Source of the DNA: Allopseudospirillum japonicum
GTDB taxonomy: Bacteria > Pseudomonadota > Gammaproteobacteria > Pseudomonadales > Halomonadaceae
Length of the DNA: 64,000 bases
NCBI RefSeq assembly: GCF_900108915.1
Contig: NZ_FNYH01000001.1
Location: 186,001-250,000, forward strand
Direction of reading: 5' to 3'
In this document: piece by piece, positions 44,717 through 54,586 of the stretch
Position numbering within the stretch: position 1 is the first letter of the stretch
How the letters are laid out: every line of letters starts with the position of its first letter
The notes under the pieces: model-generated
What the model saw: only the letters and a program-made list of their open reading frames with translations
Told to the model about the DNA's origin: nothing
Database searches by the model: none
Made by a program: the position numbers and the translations under genes

Positions 44717-45724
44717 TTATTCAATTAAAAATTGATTAGTATAAGCCGCTTTTAACTCTTGATCTTTTAACAGCGGAATCTTATTTTGTGCAGCTAGAAT
44801 TTGTGCAGCACGTTGCCAAGCTTCTAGCTTCATCCAACCGAGTGTGTCATAGCCCGTATGCACTAGAGGTAACATATTTTTTAGCATAAAAGTCAAATAT
44901 CCTGGATCACGATAATCTGGATGCAGATATTTGGGCAGGATTTCTAAACCTTCTTTGGGATGTTGTACCAGATAACGCCAACCTTGTAAGCTAGCTTGCA
45001 CGAAAGAGGCCACTAATTCTCGATTTTTTTGTAAAAGATGCTGACTGACAATTAAAGCATCTCCATATAAATCAATACCATAATCCTGAGGCAGCAGGAT
45101 ATTAATATCCATGTTTTGCTGAGCAAAAATATAAGGCTCATCAAAAATATAAATAGGTACAACATCTAACCTATGCTCGCGTAAGGATTGAAGGTCATAC
45201 CCATAAGGAATAAGTTCTACATCAGATATTTGAATATGATAGGCACGCATTAAAGCTTCTAAAATGGTCCGGGTATTATCAGGTAAAACACCTATACGTT
45301 TTCCTTTTAAATCTTGCGGATGTTCAATAGCATCTTTTTTTCGTGAAGCAAAAGCAGCAGGGTTTAAGCGAAAAATTGCAGCGACTGCAACTAAATCTTG
45401 TCCTTGATGGCGCGCTTGTAAGACTTGATCCGTGCCATCAATACCAAAATCTGCACGCCCACGGTATAAATGTTCATGTACGGCTACTTGTTCATCATAT
45501 GGATTAATTTCTAATTGGATTCCACGTTGACGATAAAATCCTTTTGCTTGCGCAATATAAATACCCGCAAATTGTGGATTAGGAACCCAGTTTAATTGCA
45601 GGCGTACAGGTGTGAGTGCCGTCGTTATTTTTTCTTCAGGCATTGAGATAGGAAATATCCCATAAAAAAAAACACTTAAAATAATGCATATCAATATACC
45701 GATAAATCTAAGGCGCTTTTGCAT
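44717..45724 (-). CDS. NMT1/THI5-like substrate-binding protein
   Basis: The 335-residue exported protein has an N-terminal membrane/signal segment (IGILICIILSVFFYGIFPI). The NMT1/THI5 start VRLQLNWVPNPQFAGIYIAQAKGFYRQRG is followed by GRADFGIDGTDQVL and LKGKRIGVLPDNTR. Relatives bind pyrimidine thiamine precursors or nitrogen/sulfur compounds. No permease or ATPase is nearby; instead a histidine kinase follows directly. It may therefore be the ligand sensor for that kinase (inference). GGAGG lies 5 bases before the ATG. Confidence 0.88.
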   Translation of the reverse strand: MQKRLRFIGILICIILSVFFYGIFPISMPEEKITTALTPVRLQLNWVPNPQFAGIYIAQAKGFYRQRGIQLEINPYDEQVAVHEHLYRGRADFGIDGTDQVLQARHQGQDLVAVAAIFRLNPAAFASRKKDAIEHPQDLKGKRIGVLPDNTRTILEALMRAYHIQISDVELIPYGYDLQSLREHRLDVVPIYIFDEPYIFAQQNMDINILLPQDYGIDLYGDALIVSQHLLQKNRELVASFVQASLQGWRYLVQHPKEGLEILPKYLHPDYRDPGYLTFMLKNMLPLVHTGYDTLGWMKLEAWQRAAQILAAQNKIPLLKDQELKAAYTNQFLIE

Positions 45725-45752
45725 ACTGACCTCCAGAAATATTGATACATCA

Positions 45753-46799
45753 TTAGTGGGATAAAAACAGGTAACCTGGTACCAAAGAATTTTGGTTATT
45801 CTCTGCTTTTAATAAATGTGCACTTTGCAACCATAGCGTTTCTAATAATAAAGCTTTATTCGGGTTGGTTTTATTTTGTACTTGACGGCTAAGCTGAATA
45901 CCTAACTGATATAATTTGAATATCTGTAACCTTGTCAGCAAAACAGCACTTTCTTGGATTAAATGAACTTGGTCTAAATGACGAAGCCTGTTTGTTTCTT
46001 GCGTCATTTGGTAAACCAGTGTGTCCTTCAGCCAACTTAAATACAGTTGTAAATTGGCTTCTAAAGACCAAGTTTGTAACGTATGCGCGGCTTGAATCGC
46101 TAAAAAACCTTTCAGTAGATGATCTAAAGCATTAAAAAATGCTTGCCTATGTTGTTGATAATCCGTATCTAAACAATCTACTGCTTGCAAGGGGGCACCA
46201 GATGCCAGACGTAAAGCCATCTTCGCTTGTTCAGGAGGCCAGTTTTTCACTTTTGCCAACCAAGCCAAGGCCATGTCTGCTGCGGGCGTTTTGACTTGCC
46301 AATGTTGGCAGCGGCTTTTTATTGTTGGAAGTACACGTGCGCTTTGATCACTAATTAAAATAAATAAGGTTGCAGCGCCTGGTTCCTCTAAACTTTTTAA
46401 TAAAGCGTTAGCCGCATAAGTATTAAGCGCCTCAGCAGGCGCTAGGATAAAAAGACGATATCCGCTTTGCTGCGCACTTTGGTTGACTTCTTGTCTCAAT
46501 TGGCGCATGGCATCAATTAAAATCCCACCGCCTTCACGCTCTGGTTGTATCCAATGCAAATCAGGATGTTGCTGATGAGTGACTAGGTGACATTGACTAC
46601 AATGTCCACAAGCTTGACCGTCACTTTGCACTTGTTGACATAACAAAGCTTGTGCAAATGCCAATGCAAGCTGGCGTTTACCGACTCCGGGTATCCCTGT
46701 TAACAAAATAGCATGGGGTAAACGTTGGCGCGCTTTTTGTTGTTGCCAGTGTTGCCAAATATCTTGTTGCCAAGGCAACACTTGTGCAGGAATATCCAT
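45753..46799 (-). CDS. holB: DNA polymerase III delta' subunit
   Basis: HolB is part of the clamp loader that places the beta clamp on DNA. The 348-residue protein has the P-loop-like TGIPGVGKRQLALAFAQALLC, a zinc module (CGHCSQCHLVTHQQHPD with four conserved metal ligands across the segment), LLKSLEEPG and an SRC-like KSRCQHW. It overlaps the tmk stop by one base (TAATG), the usual tmk-holB coupling. Confidence 0.95.
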   Translation of the reverse strand: MDIPAQVLPWQQDIWQHWQQQKARQRLPHAILLTGIPGVGKRQLALAFAQALLCQQVQSDGQACGHCSQCHLVTHQQHPDLHWIQPEREGGGILIDAMRQLRQEVNQSAQQSGYRLFILAPAEALNTYAANALLKSLEEPGAATLFILISDQSARVLPTIKSRCQHWQVKTPAADMALAWLAKVKNWPPEQAKMALRLASGAPLQAVDCLDTDYQQHRQAFFNALDHLLKGFLAIQAAHTLQTWSLEANLQLYLSWLKDTLVYQMTQETNRLRHLDQVHLIQESAVLLTRLQIFKLYQLGIQLSRQVQNKTNPNKALLLETLWLQSAHLLKAENNQNSLVPGYLFLSH

Positions 46800-47440
46800 T
46801 AAATCGCCTCCTCATCCAGCAAATAGGGACGTAAACAGGCTTGAATACGAGCGGCCACTTCTGCTTGTGTACCTTGTGCAGCAATCCGATGAATGCGTTC
46901 AGGAAACATCTCAGCTCTTTGTGCATAGATCGCGCGCACACGTGCAAAAAAAGTTTGATCTTGGCGTTCAAAGCGGTCACTTGTACCACGCGTTTGCAAA
47001 CGCTGATGGGCAATTTCAGGTGCCAAATCTAACCACAGTGTTAAATCTGGCTGCTGGTGTGCATGCACCCAAGTTTCTAGTTGCTTAATGACTGCTTGAT
47101 CTAAACCTCGGCCCCCGCCTTGATAAGCGTAAGTAGCGTCTGTAAATCGATCACACACGACCCAAGTTCCCTGTTTTAATGCAGGAATGATTTTATGTTC
47201 TAAGTGTTGATGGCGTGCACTAAACATCAAAAGCAACTCGCTCAGCGGCAACCAATCTTCACCTTCGTGTTGACTGAGCAACAAAGCACGCAAGCGTTCA
47301 GCACACGGTGTTCCTCCTGGCTCACGTGTATAGATGACTTCTATCCCTTGAGCTTGTAACCAAGCACACAAGCTTTGTGCTTGTGTACTTTTTCCCACAC
47401 CTTCTGCCCCTTCCAGGGTAATAAATTTGCCTTTGCACAT
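46799..47440 (-). CDS. tmk: Thymidylate kinase
   Basis: Tmk phosphorylates dTMP to dTDP. The 213-residue protein has the P-loop FITLEGAEGVGKSTQ, YTREPGGTPCAERLR, the DRF/DRYxD-type VVCDRFTDATYAYQGGGRGL and the lid region RGTSDRFERQ. I chose ATG 47440, which leaves a 7-base gap from mltG; an upstream start within mltG is unlikely. Confidence 0.96.
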   Translation of the reverse strand: MCKGKFITLEGAEGVGKSTQAQSLCAWLQAQGIEVIYTREPGGTPCAERLRALLLSQHEGEDWLPLSELLLMFSARHQHLEHKIIPALKQGTWVVCDRFTDATYAYQGGGRGLDQAVIKQLETWVHAHQQPDLTLWLDLAPEIAHQRLQTRGTSDRFERQDQTFFARVRAIYAQRAEMFPERIHRIAAQGTQAEVAARIQACLRPYLLDEEAI

Positions 47441-47447
47441 GGCTAAG

Positions 47448-48491
47448 CTAGTCCTGTATTGCCTGAGAGGAGCGATAATCCGCGCGTCTTTTATAGATTT
47501 GATACTTAGCAACTGCGCGGTTATGTTCTTCTAGAGTCACTGAAAAATAATGCGTCCCATCACCACGTGCGACAAAATAGAGTGTGTTCCCATCCGCTGG
47601 ATTTAAAGCGGCATGAATCGCACCCTGCCCCGGCATAGCAATCGGTGTTGGCGGCAAACCATCAATCACATAGGTATTATAAGGTGTAGGCTGGCGTAGA
47701 TGTTTGCGTGTAAGGTTACCTTGATAAGCCTCACCTAAACCATAAATAACTGTAGGATCCGTTTGTAAACGCATTCCTTTTTGTAAACGACGCACAAACA
47801 CGCCGGCAATTTGCTGACGCTCATAGGCCACACCCGTTTCTTTTTCTACAATTGAGGCCATAATCAAAGCTTCTTGTGCTGAAGCATAAGGTAAATTATC
47901 TGCTCTTTGCGCCCACTCCTGCGCGAGAATTTTCTGCATCCGCGCATAGGCTTGTTGTAAAATTTGTAGATCACTCATCCCTTTGTGATAGTAATAAGTA
48001 TCTGGGAAAAAGCGACCTTCTGGGTGGACTCCAGGTACACCCAAAGCAACCATGACTTCAGCATCGTCTAGTTCGGATAATTTTTGCTGTAAACGCGCAT
48101 GCTTACGCAATTCTTGACGCAGCTGGTTAAAATTCCAGCCTTCTGGAAAAGTGACTTGATGGTTAATCTGACTGCCTTGAATCAGTTTAGCAAGTAACTG
48201 ATAGGGCGTTAAACCAACCTCTAGCTGGTATTCTCCGGCTTTAATTTGCGTGGCCTGGTCTTGTAAACGCGCCCAAGCAACTAGAGCCCATCCTTGTTGT
48301 AGGATCTGTTCTTGCGTAAGTTCATCGACTAAAGTCTGTAAACTCGTCCCTGCAGGTACCTCATAAGTTGTGGCTCCTGAGAGCGCTAAAGGTTGGTGTA
48401 AGGCTTGCATACCAACTAACACCAGAGCACTCAAGCCTGTCAAAAATGCAGCACATAGAGCCACAAGATATAGCACAAGTCGTATCAACAT
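47448..48491 (-). CDS. mltG: Endolytic murein transglycosylase MltG (YceG)
   Basis: MltG cuts nascent peptidoglycan and may set glycan length. The 347-residue inner-membrane protein has an N-terminal membrane helix (LVLYLVALCAAFLTGLSALVLVG), a LysM-like region and the YceG catalytic segment IMASIVEKETGVAYERQQIAGVF with the catalytic Glu, then LQTDPTVIYGLG. It lies in the conserved pabC-mltG-tmk-holB order. Confidence 0.95.
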   Translation of the reverse strand: MLIRLVLYLVALCAAFLTGLSALVLVGMQALHQPLALSGATTYEVPAGTSLQTLVDELTQEQILQQGWALVAWARLQDQATQIKAGEYQLEVGLTPYQLLAKLIQGSQINHQVTFPEGWNFNQLRQELRKHARLQQKLSELDDAEVMVALGVPGVHPEGRFFPDTYYYHKGMSDLQILQQAYARMQKILAQEWAQRADNLPYASAQEALIMASIVEKETGVAYERQQIAGVFVRRLQKGMRLQTDPTVIYGLGEAYQGNLTRKHLRQPTPYNTYVIDGLPPTPIAMPGQGAIHAALNPADGNTLYFVARGDGTHYFSVTLEEHNRAVAKYQIYKRRADYRSSQAIQD

Positions 48492-48510
48492 GAAGCCAAA
48501 TCCTCGTGTC

Positions 48511-49398
48511 CTAGCTTGGCAGACCTAATTTAGGGTGTAGGTCGCGCATAAGTTGGCGGGTTGGCGCATCATCACTTGCATAAAGATATTGCCCTTCGGG
48601 AGTTTGTAAGCTAGCCACAGGCCAAATACCTTGCACACTATTGGCAACAAAAACGCTTTGCGCTTGTGCTAATACCTGCCACGGTTGGCGTACATAGGTC
48701 GGCGCATAACCCTGCTGTGTAAGGTAGCGACTAAACACACCATGGACAGCATCACTGGTAATTTGGGGACTATATAAATGATCTTGCGACCACCAAAAAA
48801 GGTTACGGCTATTGGCTTCTAGTAAATAGCCTGCTTGGTCAATTAACACGGCTTCTTGCCACAGTGATTGCCAAGTTTGACGCGCCAAGATCTGATGTGC
48901 ACGATTCCCATGCTTAGCACCTGTTAAAGGCGTATGCATCTGTGGAAGGAGATATTCATTAATCCCTGCTTGGATACCGTGCTGATAGGGGGCAAGCTCG
49001 GGCACAAAAGCACGCTTTTGTAACCAAATATGCCAAGGTTTCTGTGTTGATTGCACATAACCTGCAGCAGTTTCTAAACGTAATAGACTTAATTTTAAAA
49101 TACCAGCATGTGGTTCTTGCTGACTAAACTCAATGACCTGCTGCTCAATATCCGCAATTTGCTGGGGCGAAATAGTATATCCCCAAGCTTGAGCACCTGT
49201 GAGCAAGCGTGCCTGATGCAAAGGCCATAAGGGCACTTGGCCTTTGATAAGGCGCATGGTTTCAAAGAGAGATTCGCCATACGCCAAACTACGACTTGCA
49301 AGCAAAACTTGTGTCAGCTCCCCTCCATAGGTTTCTAACGGCTGACCATCAAACCAACCTAGCGTAGGCGTATTTTGTTGTGGCTTTGTCTGTTGCAT
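48511..49398 (-). CDS. pabC: Aminodeoxychorismate lyase
   Basis: PabC releases p-aminobenzoate for folate synthesis, using pyridoxal phosphate. The 295-residue class-IV PLP enzyme has the lysine in GAKHGNRAHQILARQ, LLEANSRNLFWW and SVFVANSVQGIWPV. I use ATG 49398; a TTG at 49410 is possible and neither has a clear ribosome site. An 8-bp stem (CTGTCTTC at 49415-49422 with GAAGACAG at 49440-49447) between fabF and pabC may affect expression. Confidence 0.92.
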   Translation of the reverse strand: MQQTKPQQNTPTLGWFDGQPLETYGGELTQVLLASRSLAYGESLFETMRLIKGQVPLWPLHQARLLTGAQAWGYTISPQQIADIEQQVIEFSQQEPHAGILKLSLLRLETAAGYVQSTQKPWHIWLQKRAFVPELAPYQHGIQAGINEYLLPQMHTPLTGAKHGNRAHQILARQTWQSLWQEAVLIDQAGYLLEANSRNLFWWSQDHLYSPQITSDAVHGVFSRYLTQQGYAPTYVRQPWQVLAQAQSVFVANSVQGIWPVASLQTPEGQYLYASDDAPTRQLMRDLHPKLGLPS

Positions 49399-49464
49399 AA
49401 GTAGGCGCAATGCACTGTCTTCCGCAAGCCAATACTCGAGAAGACAGGCTATCTTAAGTGCACT

Positions 49465-50703
49465 TTACAGCTTGGTGAAAAGCAAGCTGCCGTTTGTACC
49501 ACCAAAACCAAAGGAATTGGATAGAGCATAATCAATTTTCATCGAACGTGCTTGATGCGGTACATAATCTAGACGACAGCCTTCATCTGGTGTCTCTAAA
49601 TTAATTGTAGGCGGTGCAACTTGATCACGAATTGCCAACACAGAAAACACGGCTTCTACTGCACCAGCTGCCCCTAATAAGTGGCCAATCATAGATTTAG
49701 TGGAGCTAACAGCAACTTTTTGTGCAGCTGAGCCTAAAACACGCTCAACGGCTTGGCTTTCTGCGATATCGCCTGCAGGTGTCGAGGTGCCATGCGCATT
49801 GATATAGTCCACCACTTCTGGATTAATTTGCGCATCACGCAAACAATTCGCCATCGCAGCGGCAGCACCACGACCGTCTTCCGGTGGCGCTGTCATATGA
49901 TAAGCATCATCACTCATACCAAAACCAACCAGCTCGGCATAAATGCGCGCACCCCGTGCTTTGGCATACTCATATTCTTCTAAAACAACCACGCCTGCAC
50001 CGTCAGCCAAGACAAAACCATCGCGGTCTTTATCCCAAGGGCGACTAGCTGCACAAGGATCTTCATTACGTGTCGATAAAGCACGTGCTGCCGCAAATCC
50101 GCCTAATCCAAGGGGAGTTGTCGCCATTTCTGCACCACCACATACCATGACATCAGCATCACCATAAGCAATCGTACGTGCCGAGTAACCAATATTATGG
50201 GTACCTGTTGTACAAGCGGTTGTAATGGCAATATTAGGGCCACGAAAACCGTATTTAATCGCTAAGTTCCCAGAAATCATATTGATAATGGAACCTGGCA
50301 CGAAAAAGGGCGAAATTTTACGCGGACCGGAACGCTCTAATAATTGATGATTTTTTTCAATCATAGGCAAACCGCCAATACCAGAACCGATGGCAACGCC
50401 TATCCGATCCGCATTTTCTGGTGTGCACTCCAAACCTGCATCAAAAATCGCTTGTGAGGCTGCGGCAATGCCATATTGAATAAACAAATCCATTTTGCGC
50501 GCATCTTTTACAGGTAGGTAAGCGCCAATATCAAAATCTTTGATCTGTCCACCAAAACGGGTACTAAACTTGCTTGCATCGAAATGCTCAATTGGTGCAA
50601 TTCCACTACGGCCGGCGACAATCCCCTCCCATGTGGTATTGACATCATTACCTAGGGGGGTGACTAACCCTAAACCTGTGACTACAACCCTTTTACGTGG
50701 CAT
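49465..50703 (-). CDS. fabF: Beta-ketoacyl-ACP synthase II
   Basis: FabF condenses acyl-ACP with malonyl-ACP in fatty-acid elongation. The 412-residue enzyme starts [18 protein letters not shown]. It has the Cys-His-His triad in [22 protein letters not shown] and [13 protein letters not shown] chose ATG 50703, with GGAGG about 10 bases upstream. It lies downstream of acpP, with a terminator between them, so it may have partly independent transcription. Confidence 0.97.
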   Translation of the reverse strand: MPRKRVVVTGLGLVTPLGNDVNTTWEGIVAGRSGIAPIEHFDASKFSTRFGGQIKDFDIGAYLPVKDARKMDLFIQYGIAAASQAIFDAGLECTPENADRIGVAIGSGIGGLPMIEKNHQLLERSGPRKISPFFVPGSIINMISGNLAIKYGFRGPNIAITTACTTGTHNIGYSARTIAYGDADVMVCGGAEMATTPLGLGGFAAARALSTRNEDPCAASRPWDKDRDGFVLADGAGVVVLEEYEYAKARGARIYAELVGFGMSDDAYHMTAPPEDGRGAAAAMANCLRDAQINPEVVDYINAHGTSTPAGDIAESQAVERVLGSAAQKVAVSSTKSMIGHLLGAAGAVEAVFSVLAIRDQVAPPTINLETPDEGCRLDYVPHQARSMKIDYALSNSFGFGGTNGSLLFTKL

Positions 50704-50811
50704 TCTTCTTTTTCCTCCAAGCGGGTAGCATTGGGCTATCACTTTGATTTTGTTACAGATTTTAATAAAACATGGCCTTTATTTTTAAAGACCCTGAACG
50801 TCTAAAGGCTC

Positions 50812-50845
50812 AAAAAAAACCGCGCCAATATAAGGATTAGCGCGG
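50812..50845 (-). terminator. Intrinsic terminator between acpP and fabF
   Basis: CCGCGC (50820-50825) pairs with GCGCGG (50840-50845). Read leftward the stem is followed by eight T (A-run 50812-50819). It should trim most acpP transcripts before fabF, consistent with the high expression acyl carrier protein needs. Confidence 0.85.
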
Positions 50846-50933
50846 CTGTGTGGCATCTAAATCTTGTCTTATACAGACATTTAGATTTAGCAGAATCTCA
50901 GGACACGCACTCAGCTTAAATCCTGATACTCTT

Positions 50934-51167
50934 TTATTCGTGCTTGAGGATGTAGTCGATTGCTTCTTGTACTGTGGTGATTTTCTCTGCTTCTTCGTCA
51001 GGAATTTCCGTCTCGAACTCTTCTTCTAAAGCCATCACCAGCTCTACAGTATCCAAAGAGTCAGCACCTAAATCGTCAACAAAAGAAGAGCTGTTTTGAA
51101 TCTCTTCTTCTTTAACACCTAGCTGCTCAGCAACAATCTTTTTTACGCGCTCTTCGATGGTACTCAT
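50934..51167 (-). CDS. acpP: Acyl carrier protein
   Basis: AcpP carries growing acyl chains on 4'-phosphopantetheine. The 77-residue acidic protein has the attachment Ser in [21 protein letters not shown]. Position in the fabD-fabG-acpP-fabF order is standard. Its own terminator follows. The 237 bases upstream of it contain inverted repeats and probably a promoter. Confidence 0.98.
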   Translation of the reverse strand: MSTIEERVKKIVAEQLGVKEEEIQNSSSFVDDLGADSLDTVELVMALEEEFETEIPDEEAEKITTVQEAIDYILKHE

Positions 51168-51404
51168 AGTAATTTTATACTCCTAGATCACGAAACCGTA
51201 AGCAATGCTATACGGGGGTTTGCACCTTGCTCACTGCGACCACTTTTTCTTCTGTGTTCTTTAAATGACCAGAACCAAGCAAAAGTGCAGTGAAGACATG
51301 TGACTTTTTAGGATAGTCCTGTGTTGACAGGACTGCCTTAAGCTAGATTCAGCTTAGCCCAGCGGCATTTTACAGCAGGGCTAAGATGCTATCCAGAAAT
51401 TTAC
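51168..51404. other. fabG-acpP intergenic region with two inverted repeats
   Basis: This 237-base spacer has no gene. Two perfect 8-bp stems are present: AGTCCTGT/ACAGGACT (51315-51322, 51327-51334) and CTTAGCCC/GGGCTAAG (51353-51360, 51378-51385). Neither is followed by a T-tract leftward, so they could slow read-through from fabG or process the transcript. The acpP promoter must lie here. Confidence 0.5.
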
Positions 51405-52169
51405 TTAGCTCATGTACATGCCACCGTTGACATGCAAACAGGTACCTGTGATATAAGCGGCTGGTTCACCTGCTAAAAAACCAACAGCAGCTGCGATTTC
51501 TTCAGGTTGGCCTAAACGTCCTGCAGGGATTTGCGCTAATAAAGCTTGTTTTTGTGCCTCTGGCAAAACATGCGTCATATCTGTAGCGATAAATCCAGGC
51601 GCGACGGCGTTAACAGTGATACCACGTGCGCCAATTTCGCGCGCTAAAGAGCGCGTAAAACCTTCCAAACCCGCTTTAGCAGCCGCATAGTTGGTTTGCC
51701 CTGCATTACCAGAGGAGGCAACAACAGAGCTAATATTAATAATCCGGCCCCAACGTGCTTTCGTCATACCACGCAAGCAGGCTTTAGATACACGATAAAT
51801 AGATTTTAGATTCGTATCCAAAATCGAATCCCATTCGTCATCTTTCATACGCATTAACAGGTTATCACGAGTGATCCCTGCATTATTGACTAGAATCTGT
51901 ACTGGGCCAAGTTCTTGCGTAATTTCTTTGATTAAAGCTTCAATACTTGCACTGTCGGTCACGTTAAGTTCACGTCCCCAACCAGCATAACCTTGTTCAG
52001 CTAAACCTTCTTGAATCGCTTGTGCGCCTTGCGCACTGGTCGCTGTACCTACGACTTGTGCACCTAAACGTCCTAACTCATAAGCAATGGCACGACCAAT
52101 GCCGCGGCTTGCGCCTGTGACTAAGGCGATTTTGCCGGCAAGCGGTTGTTGATCGACTGGTTGACTCAT
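51405..52169 (-). CDS. fabG: 3-oxoacyl-ACP reductase
   Basis: FabG reduces 3-oxoacyl-ACP with NADPH. The 254-residue short-chain dehydrogenase has the cofactor motif VTGASRGIGRAIA, NNAG (ILVNNAGITRDNLLMRM) and the catalytic Ser...YxxxK in INISSVVASSGNAGQTNYAAAKAG. It begins 24 bases after fabD. Confidence 0.97.
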   Translation of the reverse strand: MSQPVDQQPLAGKIALVTGASRGIGRAIAYELGRLGAQVVGTATSAQGAQAIQEGLAEQGYAGWGRELNVTDSASIEALIKEITQELGPVQILVNNAGITRDNLLMRMKDDEWDSILDTNLKSIYRVSKACLRGMTKARWGRIINISSVVASSGNAGQTNYAAAKAGLEGFTRSLAREIGARGITVNAVAPGFIATDMTHVLPEAQKQALLAQIPAGRLGQPEEIAAAVGFLAGEPAAYITGTCLHVNGGMYMS

Positions 52170-52192
52170 GATGCATCCTTTTTATTATTCAA

Positions 52193-53137
52193 TTAGTGCA
52201 TACGGGTTAATTCTAATGCGGCAGCTACCGATTCAGAATCATTCATCGCTAAGGCTTTCGCAGGCTTATGGATGCGTTTAGCTAAACCCACAAGTACCTT
52301 GCCAGGCCCACACTCAATCAAGGTATTCACCCCTTGTTCAGTCATCAGACTAACACTTTTTGACCAAAGCACAGGGCTATACAGTTGCGCCAATACATTA
52401 TCTTTTAACACCTGTGGCTGCGTGTGTGCCTGCGCATCCACATTTTGTACCACTGGGATTCTTGGCTCTTCAAAAGTGATTTCTGCTAATGCCTGCGCCA
52501 CACGCTCAGCGGCAGGTCGCATCAAAGCACAGTGAGAAGGGACACTCACAGGCAAAGGCATAGCTTTACGAGCACCACGTACCTGACACGCACTTATGGC
52601 ACGTTCTACCGCACTTTTACTGCCAGCAATCACAACTTGCCCAGGCGCATTATAATTCACTGCGGCCACAACTTCACCTTGAGACGCTTCTTCACAGGCA
52701 GCTTGGACCTGCTGGTCTTCTAGACCTAAAATGGCTGCCATAGCACCTTCACCAGCAGGGACAGCAGCTTGCATGGCTTGGCCGCGCAAGTGTACCAAAC
52801 GAACACCTGCAGCAAAATCTAAAGCACCACTGCACACAAGCGCACTGTATTCGCCTAAGCTATGCCCAGCCATATAAGCCGGACGATGGCCTTCTAGCTC
52901 TTGCCAAACGCGCCATACAGCTACACTTGCCGTTAATAAGGCAGGTTGGGTATATTGCGTCGCGTTTAAAAGATCAAGTGGCCCTTCTTGTACCAATTGC
53001 CAAAGGTCATATTCCATCGCATCGGAGGCTTCCTCAAAGCTAGTACGCACGACGGCATAGCGCTCTGAAAGCTCGGACAACATACCAAGATGCTGAGAGC
53101 CTTGTCCGGGGAATAAAAAAGCCAGGGATTTTGTCAT
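52193..53137 (-). CDS. fabD: Malonyl-CoA:ACP transacylase
   Basis: FabD loads malonyl groups onto ACP. The 314-residue protein starts MTKSLAFLFPGQGSQHLGML and has the nucleophile motif GHSLGEYSALVCSG and the catalytic His region VSVPSHCALM. AAGGGG lies 5 bases before ATG 53137. The 153-base gap upstream of it holds no gene and may carry a promoter for the fabD-fabG group. Confidence 0.97.
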   Translation of the reverse strand: MTKSLAFLFPGQGSQHLGMLSELSERYAVVRTSFEEASDAMEYDLWQLVQEGPLDLLNATQYTQPALLTASVAVWRVWQELEGHRPAYMAGHSLGEYSALVCSGALDFAAGVRLVHLRGQAMQAAVPAGEGAMAAILGLEDQQVQAACEEASQGEVVAAVNYNAPGQVVIAGSKSAVERAISACQVRGARKAMPLPVSVPSHCALMRPAAERVAQALAEITFEEPRIPVVQNVDAQAHTQPQVLKDNVLAQLYSPVLWSKSVSLMTEQGVNTLIECGPGKVLVGLAKRIHKPAKALAMNDSESVAAALELTRMH

Positions 53138-53290
53138 AACTACCCCTTTTATTATCAAAGATCTAGCTGATATTGATACCCTGCTCAGCCAGATGACTAA
53201 AGATGAAATCTGTATTAAAACGCGTTGATTTTACCATACTTTGAAGATAAAAGCGTAAAAAAACCGCAAATTGTCAACAAATTTAAGGAT

Positions 53291-54328
53291 TCATTCTAAG
53301 CCCAAATCAGGCAGTTGTGCTAAACGTTGCGGAATTTGCAACTGGTACTCACTCATTGCACGTGCAATTGCATAAGCAAAACCACGCGCACTCGCCTCAC
53401 CATGACTTTTAATCACACAAGCTTTTAAACCGAGCAAACTAGCACCATTGTAACGTACTGGATCCATCTGTTGTTTGAGTTGGGCCAATACAGGACGCGC
53501 CATCAGGCTTAATAAACGCCGATAGAGATTTTGTGCAAAAATATTTTGTAAACGCTCGATTAACATTTGTGCTAAGCCTTCGCTAGTTTTTAGCGCAATA
53601 TTGCCCACAAAGCCATCACACACAATCACATCCGCACAACCACGGAAGATATCTTTCCCTTCGACATAACCGGTATAGTTAATTGCTGGGTGCGCTGCCA
53701 ATAAACGAGCGGCTTGTTTGACCGAAACAGTCCCTTTAGTCGCTTCTGCTCCCACATTCAACAAGGCAACACGCGGCTGCGGAATTTCATCCACTGCTTG
53801 CGTCAATAAAGACCCCATTAAAGCAAACTCTAACAAGTGTTTGGGTTCACAGCTGATATTAGCGCCTAAATCCAACATTTGGCAGTGACCATTAAGGGTT
53901 GGAATGGCTGTAGAGATTGCGGGACGTTCTATTTGTGGCCAAGTTTTCACAATATGACGACTGATTGCCATCAAAGCACCTGTATTACCTGCACTAACAC
54001 AAGCTTGCACCTCATTGGCAGCCAATAAGTGTAATGCATAGTGCATAGAAGAATGCTTACGTGTACGCAAAGCGTGTGCAGGTGGATCCTGCATACTAAT
54101 TGCATCAGGGGCATGATGAAAACTTAAACGGGCTTTTAAAGCACTCGCTTGAGGCGCCCAAGGCGCTTGCTGGCATAAGTGTTCGAGTAGAGGTGCTAAT
54201 TGCTTAAGATCACCGACAAGAACAAGATGTAACTGGGGATGGTGCTGCAGTGCAATGAGACTGCCAGCGAGGGTAATATGGGGACCGAAGTCCCCACCCA
54301 TCGCATCTATGGCTATACGAATCAGCAT
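53291..54328 (-). CDS. plsX: Phosphate acyltransferase PlsX
   Basis: PlsX makes acyl-phosphate from acyl-ACP for phospholipid synthesis. The 345-residue protein has the N-terminal IAIDAMGGDFGP, VSAGNTGALMAIS, LDLGANISCEPKHL and GFVGNIALKTSEG. It follows rpmF by 40 bases, the standard order. Confidence 0.97.
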   Translation of the reverse strand: MLIRIAIDAMGGDFGPHITLAGSLIALQHHPQLHLVLVGDLKQLAPLLEHLCQQAPWAPQASALKARLSFHHAPDAISMQDPPAHALRTRKHSSMHYALHLLAANEVQACVSAGNTGALMAISRHIVKTWPQIERPAISTAIPTLNGHCQMLDLGANISCEPKHLLEFALMGSLLTQAVDEIPQPRVALLNVGAEATKGTVSVKQAARLLAAHPAINYTGYVEGKDIFRGCADVIVCDGFVGNIALKTSEGLAQMLIERLQNIFAQNLYRRLLSLMARPVLAQLKQQMDPVRYNGASLLGLKACVIKSHGEASARGFAYAIARAMSEYQLQIPQRLAQLPDLGLE

Positions 54329-54368
54329 ACAAGGCGATGGTCAAACACGCTTACGTCCTAAGACGTAT

Positions 54369-54548
54369 TTACTCAGCGTCTTTATCGATCACTTTACGAC
54401 CACGGTAAAAACCGTCCGCAGTCACATGGTGACGACGGTGCATTTCACCACTGGTCGCATCGACAGAAATGTTCGCTGCAGTCAGGGCATCATGTGAACG
54501 ACGCATACCGCGCTTAGAACGAGTTTTACGGTTTTGTTGAACTGCCAT
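54369..54548 (-). CDS. rpmF: 50S ribosomal protein L32
   Basis: The 59-residue basic protein starts [20 protein letters not shown] and ends KVIDKDAE. It is the non-zinc form, with no CxxC pairs. It sits between yceD and plsX as in most gammaproteobacteria. Ribosome site AGGAG lies just upstream of ATG 54548. Confidence 0.97.
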   Translation of the reverse strand: MAVQQNRKTRSKRGMRRSHDALTAANISVDATSGEMHRRHHVTADGFYRGRKVIDKDAE

Positions 54549-54586
54549 GGATAATTCTCCTAATAAATCAGGACGGCCACTTAAGC

